A DNA stretch of 64,000 nucleotides, taken from NCBI RefSeq assembly GCF_031010175.1, contig NZ_JAUAMB010000013.1, positions 62,001 through 126,000 on the forward strand. The letters are read 5' to 3'. This document shows positions 16,692 to 25,692 of the stretch, piece by piece (positions within the stretch are counted from its first letter, which is position 1; each line of letters begins with the position of its first letter). The notes beneath the pieces are model-generated. The model saw only the letters and a list, made by a program, of their open reading frames with translations. It had not been told where the DNA came from and did not search any database. A program made the translations under genes and the position numbers. Origin of the DNA: Halomonas sp. SpR1 (GTDB taxonomy: Bacteria; Pseudomonadota; Gammaproteobacteria; Pseudomonadales; Halomonadaceae).

Positions 16692-18872
16692 GTGCACCAT
16701 CCCACTTTCCGCAAGCGGTGGCTGACAATCGCCATTGCTGTCGCTGTCTGCAATGCTTCGACGGCTGTGTATGCTCAGGTTGCGGTACAGAGCGCATCGT
16801 CAGGCAGTGAATCTTCAACCTTGTTACCTACACTGCAGGTCACAGAAAGTCGTCTTTATGAAGAAGCGACAGGGCCTGTGCATGGTATTGCTGCCACTCG
16901 CAGCGCGACAGGCACCAAAACCGATACGCCAATCATTGAAACGCCACAGTCCATCTCCGTGGTCAGTAGTCAGGAATTCCGCAATTATGGCGCGCGAAAT
17001 GTTAACCAAGCGCTGGGCTATACAGCGGGAGTGTCGAGCGCTTACGGCGGAGGTGGGGCTGATACAACTCATGACAGCATGATGATCCGCGGTTTCAGTG
17101 TGTATAACGGCTACCGGGATGGCAGCAAATACCAAGCCAATGTCTTCGATGCACAGCAGGAGCTCTATGGCCTGGAGCGGTTGGAGGTTCTCAAGGGGCC
17201 ATCGTCGATTCTCTATGGTGTGGCGTCTCCCGGAGGCTTGATCAATGCGGTCAGCAAGCGCCCGACCAGCGAACCCTTACGCGAAGTTAATCTACAGGTA
17301 GGCAGTTTTGATCGGCGCCAAGTCTCTGCAGACTTCTCCGACGCCCTGGATGAAGATGGGGAGTTTTCCTACCGTTTAACCATGCTTCGCCGTGAAAGCA
17401 GCACCTTTATCGACCACGTGCCGGATGATCGTACTTATATTGCGCCTGCATTTAAGTGGCAACCTAACCAGGATACTTCGCTGACCCTCCTCAGCGAGTA
17501 TCAGCGGGACGAGACGACTTACGTCTATGGACTACCCGCCAGCGGCACCATTCTCCCCAACCCCAACGGCAAGATTCCTCGGGAGCGATTTGTTGGCGAG
17601 CCTGGCTTCGATGACTACGATAATGAGAGTTACTCCCTCGGCTACCTATTCGAGCATGACTTTTCCAATCGCCTGAAACTCAGTCACAATTTTCGCAGTT
17701 TCCACTCGGATAGAAACTTCGACAACGTCGGTATTGTTCAGCAACCTCAAAGCGCCGCTGGGCGACTGTTTTCCAGAACCGCCCATGACCGCCGCGATGC
17801 ATCCAGGGCGGTCTCCTCTGATACATCCTTGCAGTATGACTGGGAGGCCGGAGCAACAACCAACACATCCCTGGTCGGCCTTGACTACGTCCGCCAGCGC
17901 CACGAAACAGAACGTTACCAGCAGACCGCCCCTGCCCTGGATATCTACAATCCTGTCTATGGGAGTGGACAATTGGGTGAGAGTGTCCCCAATCAATATT
18001 CCAATGTGAGCCGTAAGGAGCAGGTTGGACTGTATCTTCAGAACCAGATGAAGATTGCCGATAAATGGGTCGTCATGCTGGGCGGGCGTCAGGATTGGAC
18101 GGATACTGAAGCCTCTCGGTATTTCGACCCTTCTCAAGAGCAGCAGCAGGATGATGAGGCCTTCACCGGCCGTGTTGGGTTCGTTTACCTGGCCGATAAT
18201 GGCTTGGCACCTTTCGCCAGCTTTAGTCAATCTTTTGAGGTGGCAACGGGTACTGATCGCAATGGCGATCAATTCGAGCCCACCCGAGGCGAGCAGTATG
18301 AGCTGGGGCTGCGTTTTCAGCCAGAAGGCTGGGATACTATGTTAACCGCCACCGCTTACGAATTGACCCAGGAAAACATGCTGGTCGCCGACCCGGTCGA
18401 CACCACTTTCCAGACACAAATAGGCGAAGTGCGCTCCCGCGGCGTCGAGTTGGAAGCCAAAACAGAGATCGGCCTCAATGCCAACCTGGTCGCCGCCTAT
18501 GCCTACACCGATGCCCGAACCACAAAAAGCAGCCCGGCCACTCCCGAAAAAGTCGGGGAACGAACCGGTCAAGCACCCTACAACCAGTTCTCGCTATGGG
18601 GTGACTATCGCTTCAGTGATTTCGGTCTGCCAGGGCTAAAACTGGGTGCGGGTGTACGCTATGTAGGTTCAACGCTTCCTAATGCCCATCTTGATGGCGA
18701 AGTGCCCGATTTTACCCTTGTGGACGCCATGGTCAGCTATGAGACGGGCCCATGGTTACTCTCCTTGAATGCGACCAACCTGACCGATGAAACCTACATC
18801 GAGTCCTGCACCTATGCGTGCTTCTACGGCGAACCGCGCAGTCTTGTCGGTACGGCGTCTTATCAGTGGTGA
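16692..18872 (+). CDS. TonB-dependent siderophore receptor (FhuE/FpvA-like barrel, no signalling domain)
   Basis: A 726-residue outer-membrane receptor. A signal peptide ends near residue 29 (VYAQ), followed by a plug domain (TPQSISVVS, MMIRGFSV, RLEVLKGPSSILYG, SPGGLINAVSKRP) and a 22-strand type barrel that ends in the aromatic residue Trp expected for outer-membrane insertion. The plug starts soon after the signal peptide, so there is no N-terminal signalling domain of the FecA/FpvA kind and it should not transmit a signal to a FecR partner. Start is GTG with AAGGAG 8 bases before. It stands divergent to the sigma factor gene and next to a FhuD-like protein, so it is the probable receptor for the siderophore made by this cluster. 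Confidence 0.92.
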   Translation: MHHPTFRKRWLTIAIAVAVCNASTAVYAQVAVQSASSGSESSTLLPTLQVTESRLYEEATGPVHGIAATRSATGTKTDTPIIETPQSISVVSSQEFRNYGARNVNQALGYTAGVSSAYGGGGADTTHDSMMIRGFSVYNGYRDGSKYQANVFDAQQELYGLERLEVLKGPSSILYGVASPGGLINAVSKRPTSEPLREVNLQVGSFDRRQVSADFSDALDEDGEFSYRLTMLRRESSTFIDHVPDDRTYIAPAFKWQPNQDTSLTLLSEYQRDETTYVYGLPASGTILPNPNGKIPRERFVGEPGFDDYDNESYSLGYLFEHDFSNRLKLSHNFRSFHSDRNFDNVGIVQQPQSAAGRLFSRTAHDRRDASRAVSSDTSLQYDWEAGATTNTSLVGLDYVRQRHETERYQQTAPALDIYNPVYGSGQLGESVPNQYSNVSRKEQVGLYLQNQMKIADKWVVMLGGRQDWTDTEASRYFDPSQEQQQDDEAFTGRVGFVYLADNGLAPFASFSQSFEVATGTDRNGDQFEPTRGEQYELGLRFQPEGWDTMLTATAYELTQENMLVADPVDTTFQTQIGEVRSRGVELEAKTEIGLNANLVAAYAYTDARTTKSSPATPEKVGERTGQAPYNQFSLWGDYRFSDFGLPGLKLGAGVRYVGSTLPNAHLDGEVPDFTLVDAMVSYETGPWLLSLNATNLTDETYIESCTYACFYGEPRSLVGTASYQW

Positions 18873-18904
18873 TAATGGCGCTTCTTTATCCGCAAAACAC
18901 AGGC

Positions 18905-19876
18905 ATGATCGTGACATATCAAAATAGGCCTTTTTATCACCCTGCACGTTATAAAAGTATGGCCTTATCGATCACGTTGCTCATCAGTTTATTGATGAGC
19001 AACGTATTGAGGGCCAGCGATGGAAATAGTGAGGTGCCACTAGCAACGTTTGATTTCGCAATCGCGGAGACTCTCAATGCGATTGGTCATCCGCCTAAGT
19101 TCCTGTCGGGCCTTGAAGGGTACGAAACATATTCACGGCAAGAGGGGATTCTACCGCATGCGACTAACCTCGGTTATCGTCACCTCCCTAACCTTGAACT
19201 GCTTTCAAGCGATCCACCACAGCATATTTTGATTTCACCGCCCGCTCATGCCAGCTTACTACCAAGGCTCAGAAAAATTGCTGATGTAAAGGAGTACCCG
19301 CTTTATAGGCATGCCGATATTGAAGACGTTCATAACGACTGGGATACGATCGAAGAGCTGACGCGCCAGCTTGGCGATTTGGCTGGACAACCCGACGCTG
19401 CGGAAAATTATATCGAGCAGTCCAACGAGCACTTCACATCTCTAAAGCGAACGCTTACTGGTATCGACTCACCTGTTTTGCTGGTGCGCCTGATGGATGA
19501 GCGCCATGCCCGCGTGTATGGCGCAGGAAGCGTTGAGGGCATGATGTTAAATCGCCTTGGCCTTCAGAACGCCTGGCAGGGAGATTTAGGCCAATGGGGG
19601 ATGACAACCGTCAGCGCAACGCCTCTATTTGATATCGACGCCAAGCTGGTATTTCTTGACAGCCCCTATGGCCCCGACGGAGGCGTAAGACAACTCCTCT
19701 CCGATGGTCAGTGGCGACACTTGCCAAGCGTGAAACAGGGAAACTACACAATTATTCCCGTCAATTATTGGTCATGGGGAGGACTACCTGCCGCTCGGCG
19801 TTTTGCCGACAGTCTTGTTAGCCGCCTTATTGAAAGCGATAACATTGATAGTGCCTCTGCCGATACAAGCCAGTGA
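18905..19876 (+). CDS. FhuD-like periplasmic siderophore-binding protein (first copy)
   Basis: About 323 residues; class III periplasmic binding protein of the FhuD/FecB type. Typical stretches are FAIAETLNAIGHPP, a PNLELLSSDPPQHILISPP segment, RHARVYGAGS, and the C-terminal NYWSWGGLPAARRFA. It is paralogous to the protein at 25689-26552. Start is uncertain: ATG 18875 (2 bases after the receptor stop), 18905 and 18959 all leave a hydrophobic signal peptide (ALSITLLISLLMSNVLRA); I use 18905. It lies directly behind the TonB receptor and probably is co-transcribed with it, delivering the ferri-siderophore to an inner-membrane transporter. Confidence 0.88.
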   Translation: MIVTYQNRPFYHPARYKSMALSITLLISLLMSNVLRASDGNSEVPLATFDFAIAETLNAIGHPPKFLSGLEGYETYSRQEGILPHATNLGYRHLPNLELLSSDPPQHILISPPAHASLLPRLRKIADVKEYPLYRHADIEDVHNDWDTIEELTRQLGDLAGQPDAAENYIEQSNEHFTSLKRTLTGIDSPVLLVRLMDERHARVYGAGSVEGMMLNRLGLQNAWQGDLGQWGMTTVSATPLFDIDAKLVFLDSPYGPDGGVRQLLSDGQWRHLPSVKQGNYTIIPVNYWSWGGLPAARRFADSLVSRLIESDNIDSASADTSQ

Positions 19877-20017
19877 CTCGCGTTTTTACCTAAAGCACTA
19901 AACCTCAGCCTTCCGCAATCACTCACCCCTTCCGCTGATACTCTCGTCGCTGCTCAGTACAAACCGTAGCCATGCTAGACTGTTGACTATATCGCTGCTT
20001 TTGCTCTGGAGGCCACC

Positions 20018-21592
20018 GTGACGGATGCCCATCGCCGTAAGCTACCCATCGGGATTCAGACGTTCTCGGATATCCGCGAGGGCGACTATTATTACGTCGA
20101 TAAAACTCCGCATATTGAGCGTCTGGTTAACCAGAACAAATACTACTTCCTCTCGCGGCCACGCCGCTTCGGCAAAAGTCTCTTGCTGGACACCCTGCGC
20201 TGCCTGTTTGAAGGCCGCCAGTCACTGTTTGAAGGGCTTTATATTCACGACCGGTGGGACTGGCAGCAGCGCTACCCGGTGATTCGTATTAGCTTTTCAG
20301 ACGGTGTTATCCATAGCCGTGAAGAACTTGACCAGCATATCCATGAACTGCTGGGCGGCGAAATTAAGCGCCTGGGCTTAACGCTGGACAACACGACTAT
20401 CGCGGGCAGATTTCGGGAGCTTATTCAGCTAGCGCATCAGCAATATGGCCAACCCGTAGTTGTTCTCATTGACGAGTATGACAAACCAATTCTGGACAAT
20501 ATCCTGGTGCCCGATCGCGCCAGGGAACTGCGCGAGGGTCTGAAGAACCTTTACAGCGTTATTAAAGACGCCGACCCCCACCTGCACTTCGTGCTGCTCT
20601 CCGGCGTTTCCAAATTCAGTAAGGTCAGCCTTTTCTCAGGATTGAACAACCTCAACGATATCACCCTGGACGCCCCTTTCAGCACAATTTGCGGCTATAC
20701 CGACGAGGACATCGATACAGTTTTCGCCCCGGAACTACCCGATCTTGATCGCGATGAGATCCGCCAGTGGTATAACGGTTATCGTTGGGGTGGACGTGCG
20801 GTAACCTCCGTCTACAACCCCTTCGACGTACTGTTGCTGTTTCAGAAACGCGAGTTCGGCCCATACTGGTTTGAGTCTGCAACGCCGACGTTTCTGGTCG
20901 ACATCCTTAAGCAACGCGGGGTGTTTACCCCCTCATTGGATCATTGGGAAACCGAGTATGAATTGCTCAGCCAGTTTGATGTCGACCAGATCAGCACCGA
21001 AGGCCTGCTGTTTCAAACCGGTTACCTGACCATTCAACAAGTAGAAGAGCCCTTACTGGGCTACCGCCAGTACACCCTGGGCTTTCCTAACCGCGAAGTC
21101 GAAACCAGTCTCAACCATGCACTGCTGCCGTCACTGGGCGTCGAGAACGCACCACGAGAGCGCCGTACGCTGTTCCGTCATTTAAGTCAGCACGACCTTG
21201 CCGGGTTAGAAACGCACCTCAAAGCGCTCTACGCCGAGCTCCCCCACGACTGGTACCGCAACGATCTCAAAAACAATCCGATAGCCCGCTACGAAGGGCA
21301 TTATGCGAGCGTCTTTTACAGCCACTTTGCGGCTCTAGGGCTGGATGTGACGGTGGAAGATGCCAGCCACCATGGCAAGGTGGATATGAGCGTGGACTTT
21401 GGCGGGCATATCTACCTGTTCGAGTTCAAGGTGGTGGAACAGTTGCCGGAAGGTAAAGCGCTGGAGCAGATTAAACACAAGGGTTATGCCGATAAACACC
21501 GCGCCTCCGGCAAACCCATTCATCTCATCGGCGTGGAGTTTTCCAGCGCCCAGCGCCAGGTTGTGGCGTTTGAGGTGGAGACCTTGGCTTAA
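20018..21592 (+). CDS. AAA-ATPase / PD-(D/E)XK nuclease family protein
   Basis: A 524-residue member of a widespread, poorly understood family combining an AAA-ATPase-like domain with a C-terminal PD-(D/E)XK nuclease-like domain. Seen are YVDKTPHIERL near residue 26, a Walker A-like RPRRFGKSLLLD, a Walker B-like VVLIDEYDKPI, SGVSKFSK, and the C-terminal GKVDMSVDF...YLFEFKV that forms the nuclease core (D, E-x-K). The start is GTG with GGAGG 5 bases upstream. These genes are abundant in Bacteroidetes and scattered in proteobacteria, and are often acquired horizontally. Function is not established; it sits alone between iron genes. Confidence 0.85.
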   Translation: MTDAHRRKLPIGIQTFSDIREGDYYYVDKTPHIERLVNQNKYYFLSRPRRFGKSLLLDTLRCLFEGRQSLFEGLYIHDRWDWQQRYPVIRISFSDGVIHSREELDQHIHELLGGEIKRLGLTLDNTTIAGRFRELIQLAHQQYGQPVVVLIDEYDKPILDNILVPDRARELREGLKNLYSVIKDADPHLHFVLLSGVSKFSKVSLFSGLNNLNDITLDAPFSTICGYTDEDIDTVFAPELPDLDRDEIRQWYNGYRWGGRAVTSVYNPFDVLLLFQKREFGPYWFESATPTFLVDILKQRGVFTPSLDHWETEYELLSQFDVDQISTEGLLFQTGYLTIQQVEEPLLGYRQYTLGFPNREVETSLNHALLPSLGVENAPRERRTLFRHLSQHDLAGLETHLKALYAELPHDWYRNDLKNNPIARYEGHYASVFYSHFAALGLDVTVEDASHHGKVDMSVDFGGHIYLFEFKVVEQLPEGKALEQIKHKGYADKHRASGKPIHLIGVEFSSAQRQVVAFEVETLA

Positions 21593-21701
21593 CTAGCTGG
21601 CGATTAGCCGCTGTCATCGGCTTGTCATGAATGGTTAGTTACATTGAACAGGTAAATAACCGCCATTCACTAAGACACGATGAATGCTCAGGAGAAACAC
21701 A

Positions 21702-22499
21702 ATGCTCGACAGCAGCAATGGCCTACTCGAAACGGTAAAGCAAGCCGCCTATGAGGCTGGCACCCTGCTGCGCGAGGGGTATTCCCAAAAGGGCCGAATT
21801 GCCTTTGAGCAAAAGGGCGCGTCAGACTTTGTCAGCTACTACGATACGGCAGCGGAAAACATCATTATCGACTGTATCAGCAGCGCGTTTCCCGATATCG
21901 CTTTCTTAGGCGAAGAGAGCGGCCTGACACCCACCGATAGCGACTATACCGTCATCATTGACCCTCTTGATGGCACCAGCAACTTTTTGCATGGGGTGCC
22001 CCACTTTTCTGTCTCCATCGCTGTCACTAAGGGCGATGAGCTGATCATCGGTGTTGTTTATCAACCCTTGCTTGATGAAATGCTGTGGGCAAGCCTTGGT
22101 TCCGGCGTTTTCCTCAACGAGACGCCGCTCACTACGCCAGCACCGCGCCCATTAAACGAGATGCTGGTAAGCACCTGCCTGCCTTACCACGCTAAAGGCG
22201 ACTGCACGACGGCCATGAATCAACTCGCCGTGCTCATGCCCCAAGTAGCTGGCATCCGCAGCCCCGGCTCGGCGGCGCTGGAGATCGCCTATCTCAGTCT
22301 AGGTCGCTTTGATGCCTTTTGGTCTCAAGGCGCGGCGCTTGAGTTTTGGGATATCGCCGCCGGAATTGTGATTGCCCGAGAGGCTGGCTACACCGTCACG
22401 GATCTCTCTGGTGAGGCGAATCTCACTCAATGGAACAGCTTACTTGTGGCACACTCCGAGAGGCATGGACAACTGCTAGCGTGTTTAAAGGCCTGCTGA
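21702..22499 (+). CDS. Inositol monophosphatase family protein
   Basis: A 265-residue enzyme of the Mg-dependent, Li-sensitive phosphatase family. Metal-binding motifs are LGEESG near residue 70 and IIDPLDGTSNFLHGVPHF near 88, and the C-terminal motif EFWDIAAGIVIAREAG is present. It is about the size of SuhB and related proteins; the substrate (inositol phosphate, other sugar phosphate or nucleotide) cannot be told. The start at 21702 has AGGAG 7 bases before; an upstream in-frame ATG at 21684 has no such site. Confidence 0.9.
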   Translation: MLDSSNGLLETVKQAAYEAGTLLREGYSQKGRIAFEQKGASDFVSYYDTAAENIIIDCISSAFPDIAFLGEESGLTPTDSDYTVIIDPLDGTSNFLHGVPHFSVSIAVTKGDELIIGVVYQPLLDEMLWASLGSGVFLNETPLTTPAPRPLNEMLVSTCLPYHAKGDCTTAMNQLAVLMPQVAGIRSPGSAALEIAYLSLGRFDAFWSQGAALEFWDIAAGIVIAREAGYTVTDLSGEANLTQWNSLLVAHSERHGQLLACLKAC

Positions 22500-22575
22500 T
22501 AAACGATCAACGTGGCCTCAAAGCACACACGATGTTTCGCGGATGTAACTAGTCACAGTTGTAAGCATCTCCCGC

Positions 22576-22716
22576 TTATTTTTTGTGCTTTCCTCCCTGC
22601 CGCGCTTTGAAACGCGGATTGGTCTTACAAATAACATAGAGACGCCCGCGTCGTTTGACCACCTGGCAATCGGGATGGCGGTTCTTGGCAGATTTGAGTG
22701 AGCTAAGTACTTGCAC
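22576..22716 (-). CDS. rpmJ: 50S ribosomal protein L36, zinc-independent (type B)
   Basis: A 46-residue protein starting at GTG 22716 ([15 protein letters not shown], then [19 protein letters not shown]). It has the C-minus form: only scattered Cys residues rather than the zinc ribbon set. A longer frame upstream overlaps rpmE and is not coding; AGAGG lies 7 bases before the GTG. It follows the type B L31 gene by 10 bases. Such paralogues replace the zinc-binding ribosomal proteins during zinc starvation. Confidence 0.93.
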   Translation of the reverse strand: MQVLSSLKSAKNRHPDCQVVKRRGRLYVICKTNPRFKARQGGKHKK

Positions 22717-22726
22717 GCCATATCCT

Positions 22727-22996
22727 CTATTTAGCGTCAGAAGAGCGGCGCGAAACCGAACCGAAGCGCTGCTGAAAACGCGCCACCCGACCTTCTGCGG
22801 AGACTCTGCGCTGCTCGCCGGTATAGAAAGGGTGAGAAGCGCTAGAAACATCCAGGTCGATCACTGGGTAGGTGTTGCCATCGTCCCAGACAATTGTCTG
22901 CTTTGAGGTGCAGGTTGAGCGGATCCGGAAAGTAGCGCCGCAGCTGGTGTCGCGAAACACCACGTAGTCATAGGCAGGATGAATCCCCTTTCGCAT
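22727..22996 (-). CDS. rpmE2: 50S ribosomal protein L31 type B (zinc-independent)
   Basis: An 89-residue type B L31: it starts [14 protein letters not shown], continues with TFRIRSTC and [16 protein letters not shown], and lacks the CxxC zinc site of type A L31. Start at 22996 is the conserved one; a longer frame to 23038 would include the operator. Known regulation of this family is by the zinc repressor Zur, and a candidate Zur site lies just upstream. It forms an operon with rpmJ. Confidence 0.95.
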   Translation of the reverse strand: MRKGIHPAYDYVVFRDTSCGATFRIRSTCTSKQTIVWDDGNTYPVIDLDVSSASHPFYTGEQRRVSAEGRVARFQQRFGSVSRRSSDAK

Positions 22997-23016
22997 GTTC
23001 AACTCCTTCAATAGCA

Positions 23017-23038
23017 TTGATATAAGATAACATATCAA
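23017..23038 (-). promoter_or_regulatory. Candidate Zur operator
   Basis: A dyad with arms TTGATAT / ATATCAA (7 of 7 paired) encloses TGTTATCTTATA on the minus strand, close to the Zur consensus built on GTTATANTATAAC. It is 20 bases upstream of the start of the zinc-independent L31 gene, a classical Zur target. Confidence 0.65.
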
Positions 23039-23139
23039 TTAAACATGATTCTCATTAGCGTGTAAAGGTTGTCATCGATGAACGCGTAAAACCTGCCTAC
23101 ACTCAGAACACCCACTTCGCGGCAAAGAGAATTGCGCTG

Positions 23140-24486
23140 ATGGCATATTCCGATTTTCTAACTACCACCCTATTCATTGGTGGCCTGCTGGCCGCTAACA
23201 CCGCTGTCGCTCAAGAAGAGCCTGACGCAAAGTTATGGGATGATGCCCTGGTGAAGGCGGCACAGCAGGTAACGCTGGGCCCGCGCCCACTGTTCCTGGT
23301 GAACGACATGAGCACGGATAACGATCACGAGCGTGAACTGAAAGCCTCCTTATTGAGTTGCGCAGCTGAGCAAACTCAGTGGCAGCGGTCTCCTTTGGCG
23401 ATTGGGCATCGTGGCGCGCCGTTACAGTTTCCTGAACACACTCTCGAATCTTATATTGCCGGCGCCCAAGGTGGGGCAGGCATTCTGGAGTGTGACGTCG
23501 CCTTCACCGCCGATGAGGAGCTTGTCTGCCGTCACTCCCAGTGCGATTTACACGCCACCACCAACATCGTCGAAACCGACTTAGCTGAAAAATGTAGCGT
23601 GCCTCCCACTTTTGATGAAACCAGCGGCGAGCTAAACAATGCGGCAGATATTCGCTGCTGTACCAGCGACATCACGTTAGCTGAATTTCGTAGCCTGCAA
23701 GGCACCATGGAGGGCGTGGACACCGATGCCGCCACCCTTGAAGAGTACCTGGCAGGCACGCCCGAATGGCGCACAGAGCTCTATGCTACCCGCGGCACAT
23801 TGATGAGCCATGCCGACAGTATTGCTCTGTTTCAGCAGCTTGGGGTGCAGATGACCCCAGAACTAAAAGCGCCAGAAGTCGAGATGCCGTTTACCGGCCA
23901 TTCAAAACAAGGCTTCACGCAGCAGGCATATGCACAAAAAATGATAGATGAGTACAAAGCGGCAGGCGTTCCCCCCAGCGATGTGTTCCCGCAGTCGTTC
24001 AACCTGGACGATGTCCGTTACTGGATTGAAAATGAGCCTGAGTTTGGTAATCAGGCAGTTTATCTGGATGGTCGCTACAGCGATGAAGGCTTTGATCACA
24101 CTAACCCCGATACATGGCAGCCAAGCATGCAGTCGATGGTGGAAAGTGGTGTCCAGATCATCGCCCCGCCGACCTGGATGCTGGTCGAAGCAAATCCAGC
24201 CTTTGGAAGCGATGAACAGGCGAAGCGACTGCAACCTTCACTTTACGCCCGCCGCGCCCGGGAAGCAGGCCTAGCCATGATTACCTGGACACTTGAGCGT
24301 TCAGGGCCGTTGGAGGAAGGCGGCCAGTGGTACCACAGCACCACTGAAGATGTTATTCAGCGTGATGGCGACAAGCTGATTACCTTAGATGCCCTCGTCA
24401 ATGATGTTGGCGTCATCGGCGTGTTCAGCGATTGGCCCGCCACAGTTGCCTTCTATGACAACTGTGCGCTGCGGGGCGCCCCTTGA
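23140..24486 (+). CDS. Periplasmic glycerophosphodiester phosphodiesterase family protein
   Basis: A 448-residue protein with a signal peptide (cleavage after AVAQ near residue 25) and a GDPD TIM-barrel: [32 protein letters not shown], and the later MTPELKAP give the His, Glu and Asp residues of the active site. It is longer than GlpQ (about 360) because of an N-terminal extension of about 80 residues and a Cys-containing insert around residues 145-170. Predicted role is hydrolysis of glycerophosphodiesters to glycerol-3-phosphate. It stands alone; the start lacks a clear ribosome-binding site. Confidence 0.9.
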   Translation: MAYSDFLTTTLFIGGLLAANTAVAQEEPDAKLWDDALVKAAQQVTLGPRPLFLVNDMSTDNDHERELKASLLSCAAEQTQWQRSPLAIGHRGAPLQFPEHTLESYIAGAQGGAGILECDVAFTADEELVCRHSQCDLHATTNIVETDLAEKCSVPPTFDETSGELNNAADIRCCTSDITLAEFRSLQGTMEGVDTDAATLEEYLAGTPEWRTELYATRGTLMSHADSIALFQQLGVQMTPELKAPEVEMPFTGHSKQGFTQQAYAQKMIDEYKAAGVPPSDVFPQSFNLDDVRYWIENEPEFGNQAVYLDGRYSDEGFDHTNPDTWQPSMQSMVESGVQIIAPPTWMLVEANPAFGSDEQAKRLQPSLYARRAREAGLAMITWTLERSGPLEEGGQWYHSTTEDVIQRDGDKLITLDALVNDVGVIGVFSDWPATVAFYDNCALRGAP

Positions 24487-24493
24487 GCTGCAC

Positions 24494-24569
24494 CCCGCGG
24501 GAGCAATTCGCAGCGGTGCCGGATTTTGACTGAAGTGCCACTGGGCGTCGTTCCGACGCCTCCCGCGGG
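24494..24569. repeat. Palindrome-bounded intergenic repeat, copy A
   Basis: Core 24512-24570 matches a second copy at 24710-24767 with scattered differences (shared AGCGGTGCCG, CTGAAGTGCCACT, GTTCCGACGCC). Copy A is bounded by perfect 10-base inverted arms CCCGCGGGAG (24494-24503) and CTCCCGCGGG (24560-24569), so it can fold into a large hairpin. It resembles dispersed intergenic repeats of the REP/BIME kind. Confidence 0.7.
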
Positions 24570-24709
24570 TGCCTCGAAACGCTCGTTGAACTCGCGTTCT
24601 CGTTACCGCTCGCTACGGGATGTGCACGGAGCTAAATCAATGGGTTTTTGTAGCGTGTGGTAAGCCTACGGCGCACCCGCAGCGGCGGCCCGGCGCGGAA
24701 ACAGCGCGA

Positions 24710-24767
24710 AGCGGTGCCGAGGTTTGGCTGAAGTGCCACTATGCGCGTTCCGACGCCCCCATGGGTA
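24710..24767. repeat. Intergenic repeat, copy B
   Basis: Second copy of the ~58-base element in the same orientation, about 198 bases from copy A. The bounding palindrome has decayed here (ends CCCCCATGGGT in place of CTCCCGCGGGT). Confidence 0.65.
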
Positions 24768-24859
24768 ATCAAAGGCTAGCTGGCTGAGGCTTATCCACTT
24801 CGCTGCTTTCCTCAAGCCTCACTTTCCTTCTCTTACGGAAATCATTTCATTTTTTTGTT

Positions 24860-24878
24860 AAAAATGAGAACTATTAGC
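24860..24878 (+). promoter_or_regulatory. Candidate Fur box upstream of fhuC
   Basis: The 19 bases match the Fur consensus at 13 positions (AAATGAGAA..ATTAGC). It lies 46 bases before the fhuC start in the AT-rich promoter part, consistent with iron repression of fhuCD. Confidence 0.55.
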
Positions 24879-24924
24879 ACTAGAATGGAGCCATTATTAT
24901 TAACCCTATTGCCAGGAGTGATTC

Positions 24925-25692
24925 ATGTTCGAGGTCAAAGGCGCCACTTTTGAGATTAATGGCAAGCCGATTCTAAATCCCATTGACCACAGCTTTCATG
25001 AAGGCAAGGTTTACGGCCTGATTGGCCACAATGGCTCAGGCAAGTCGACCTTGATTAAATTGATGGCCCAGCAGCAGCCCACCAGCCAAGGTGAGATTCA
25101 CTTCGACCAGCGCCCGCTAAGTGATTGGGGAAACCGCGAGTTCGCCCGCCAGGTGGCTTACCTGCCCCAGCATTTGCCCAGTGCCGAAAGCCTTACCGGG
25201 CGCGAGCTAGTGGCTTTTGGCCGCTACCCTTGGCACGGCTTGCTGGGGCGCCACAATCAGAAAGATAAAGATGCCATTGATCGCGCCATTGCCCTCACCC
25301 ACACCGAGGACTTTGCCGACCGCCTGGTCGATACGCTCTCCGGTGGTGAGCGTCAGCGGGTGTGGCTGGCGATGCTTCTGGCTCAGGGCAGCCGTTTCCT
25401 GCTGCTGGATGAGCCGCTAGCGGCGCTGGATATCGCCCATCAAATCGAAGTGCTGGCGCTGATCCGCAAGCTGTGCGACGAACTGAACTTGGGGGTTATT
25501 ATCGTATTGCACGATATCAACATGGCCTCGCGCTACTGCGACGAACTGATGGCGCTGCACAGCGGTCGCCTGCTCGCTCATGGCACCCCAAACGATATGA
25601 TGTGCGACAGCACCCTAGAAGCGATTTATGGCCTACCGATGCAGGTCATGAAGCACCCCAACGGAGAGCACAATATCGCCGTCGCGCAATGA
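24925..25692 (+). CDS. fhuC: FhuC-like ATPase of an iron-siderophore ABC transporter
   Basis: A 255-residue ABC ATPase with Walker A GHNGSGKST near residue 37, Q-loop QVAYLPQHLP, signature TLSGGERQRVWLA, Walker B FLLLDEPLAALD and the H-loop VLHDINMASRY. Length and motifs fit FhuC/FepC-type siderophore importers. AGGAG is 6 bases ahead of the ATG. It overlaps fhuD by four bases (ATGA). The permease gene fhuB that should complete the transporter is not in the window. Confidence 0.94.
   Translation: MFEVKGATFEINGKPILNPIDHSFHEGKVYGLIGHNGSGKSTLIKLMAQQQPTSQGEIHFDQRPLSDWGNREFARQVAYLPQHLPSAESLTGRELVAFGRYPWHGLLGRHNQKDKDAIDRAIALTHTEDFADRLVDTLSGGERQRVWLAMLLAQGSRFLLLDEPLAALDIAHQIEVLALIRKLCDELNLGVIIVLHDINMASRYCDELMALHSGRLLAHGTPNDMMCDSTLEAIYGLPMQVMKHPNGEHNIAVAQ

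Larger units (their letters stand above)
24487..24924. other. 438-base intergenic region with repeat element and fhuC promoter
   Basis: No gene was found here. The left two thirds are GC-rich and contain two copies of a ~58-base element (listed separately); the right third is AT-rich and carries a Fur-like site ahead of fhuC. The GC-rich half does not look coding in any frame. Confidence 0.7.

Noticed and set aside
17646..18272. 208-codon minus-strand frame
   Set aside because: Antisense to the TonB receptor barrel, without ribosome-binding site or family resemblance.
25473..25688. Upstream extension of the fhuD frame
   Set aside because: Lies within fhuC in another frame; the ATGA overlap start at 25689 gives a proper signal peptide.
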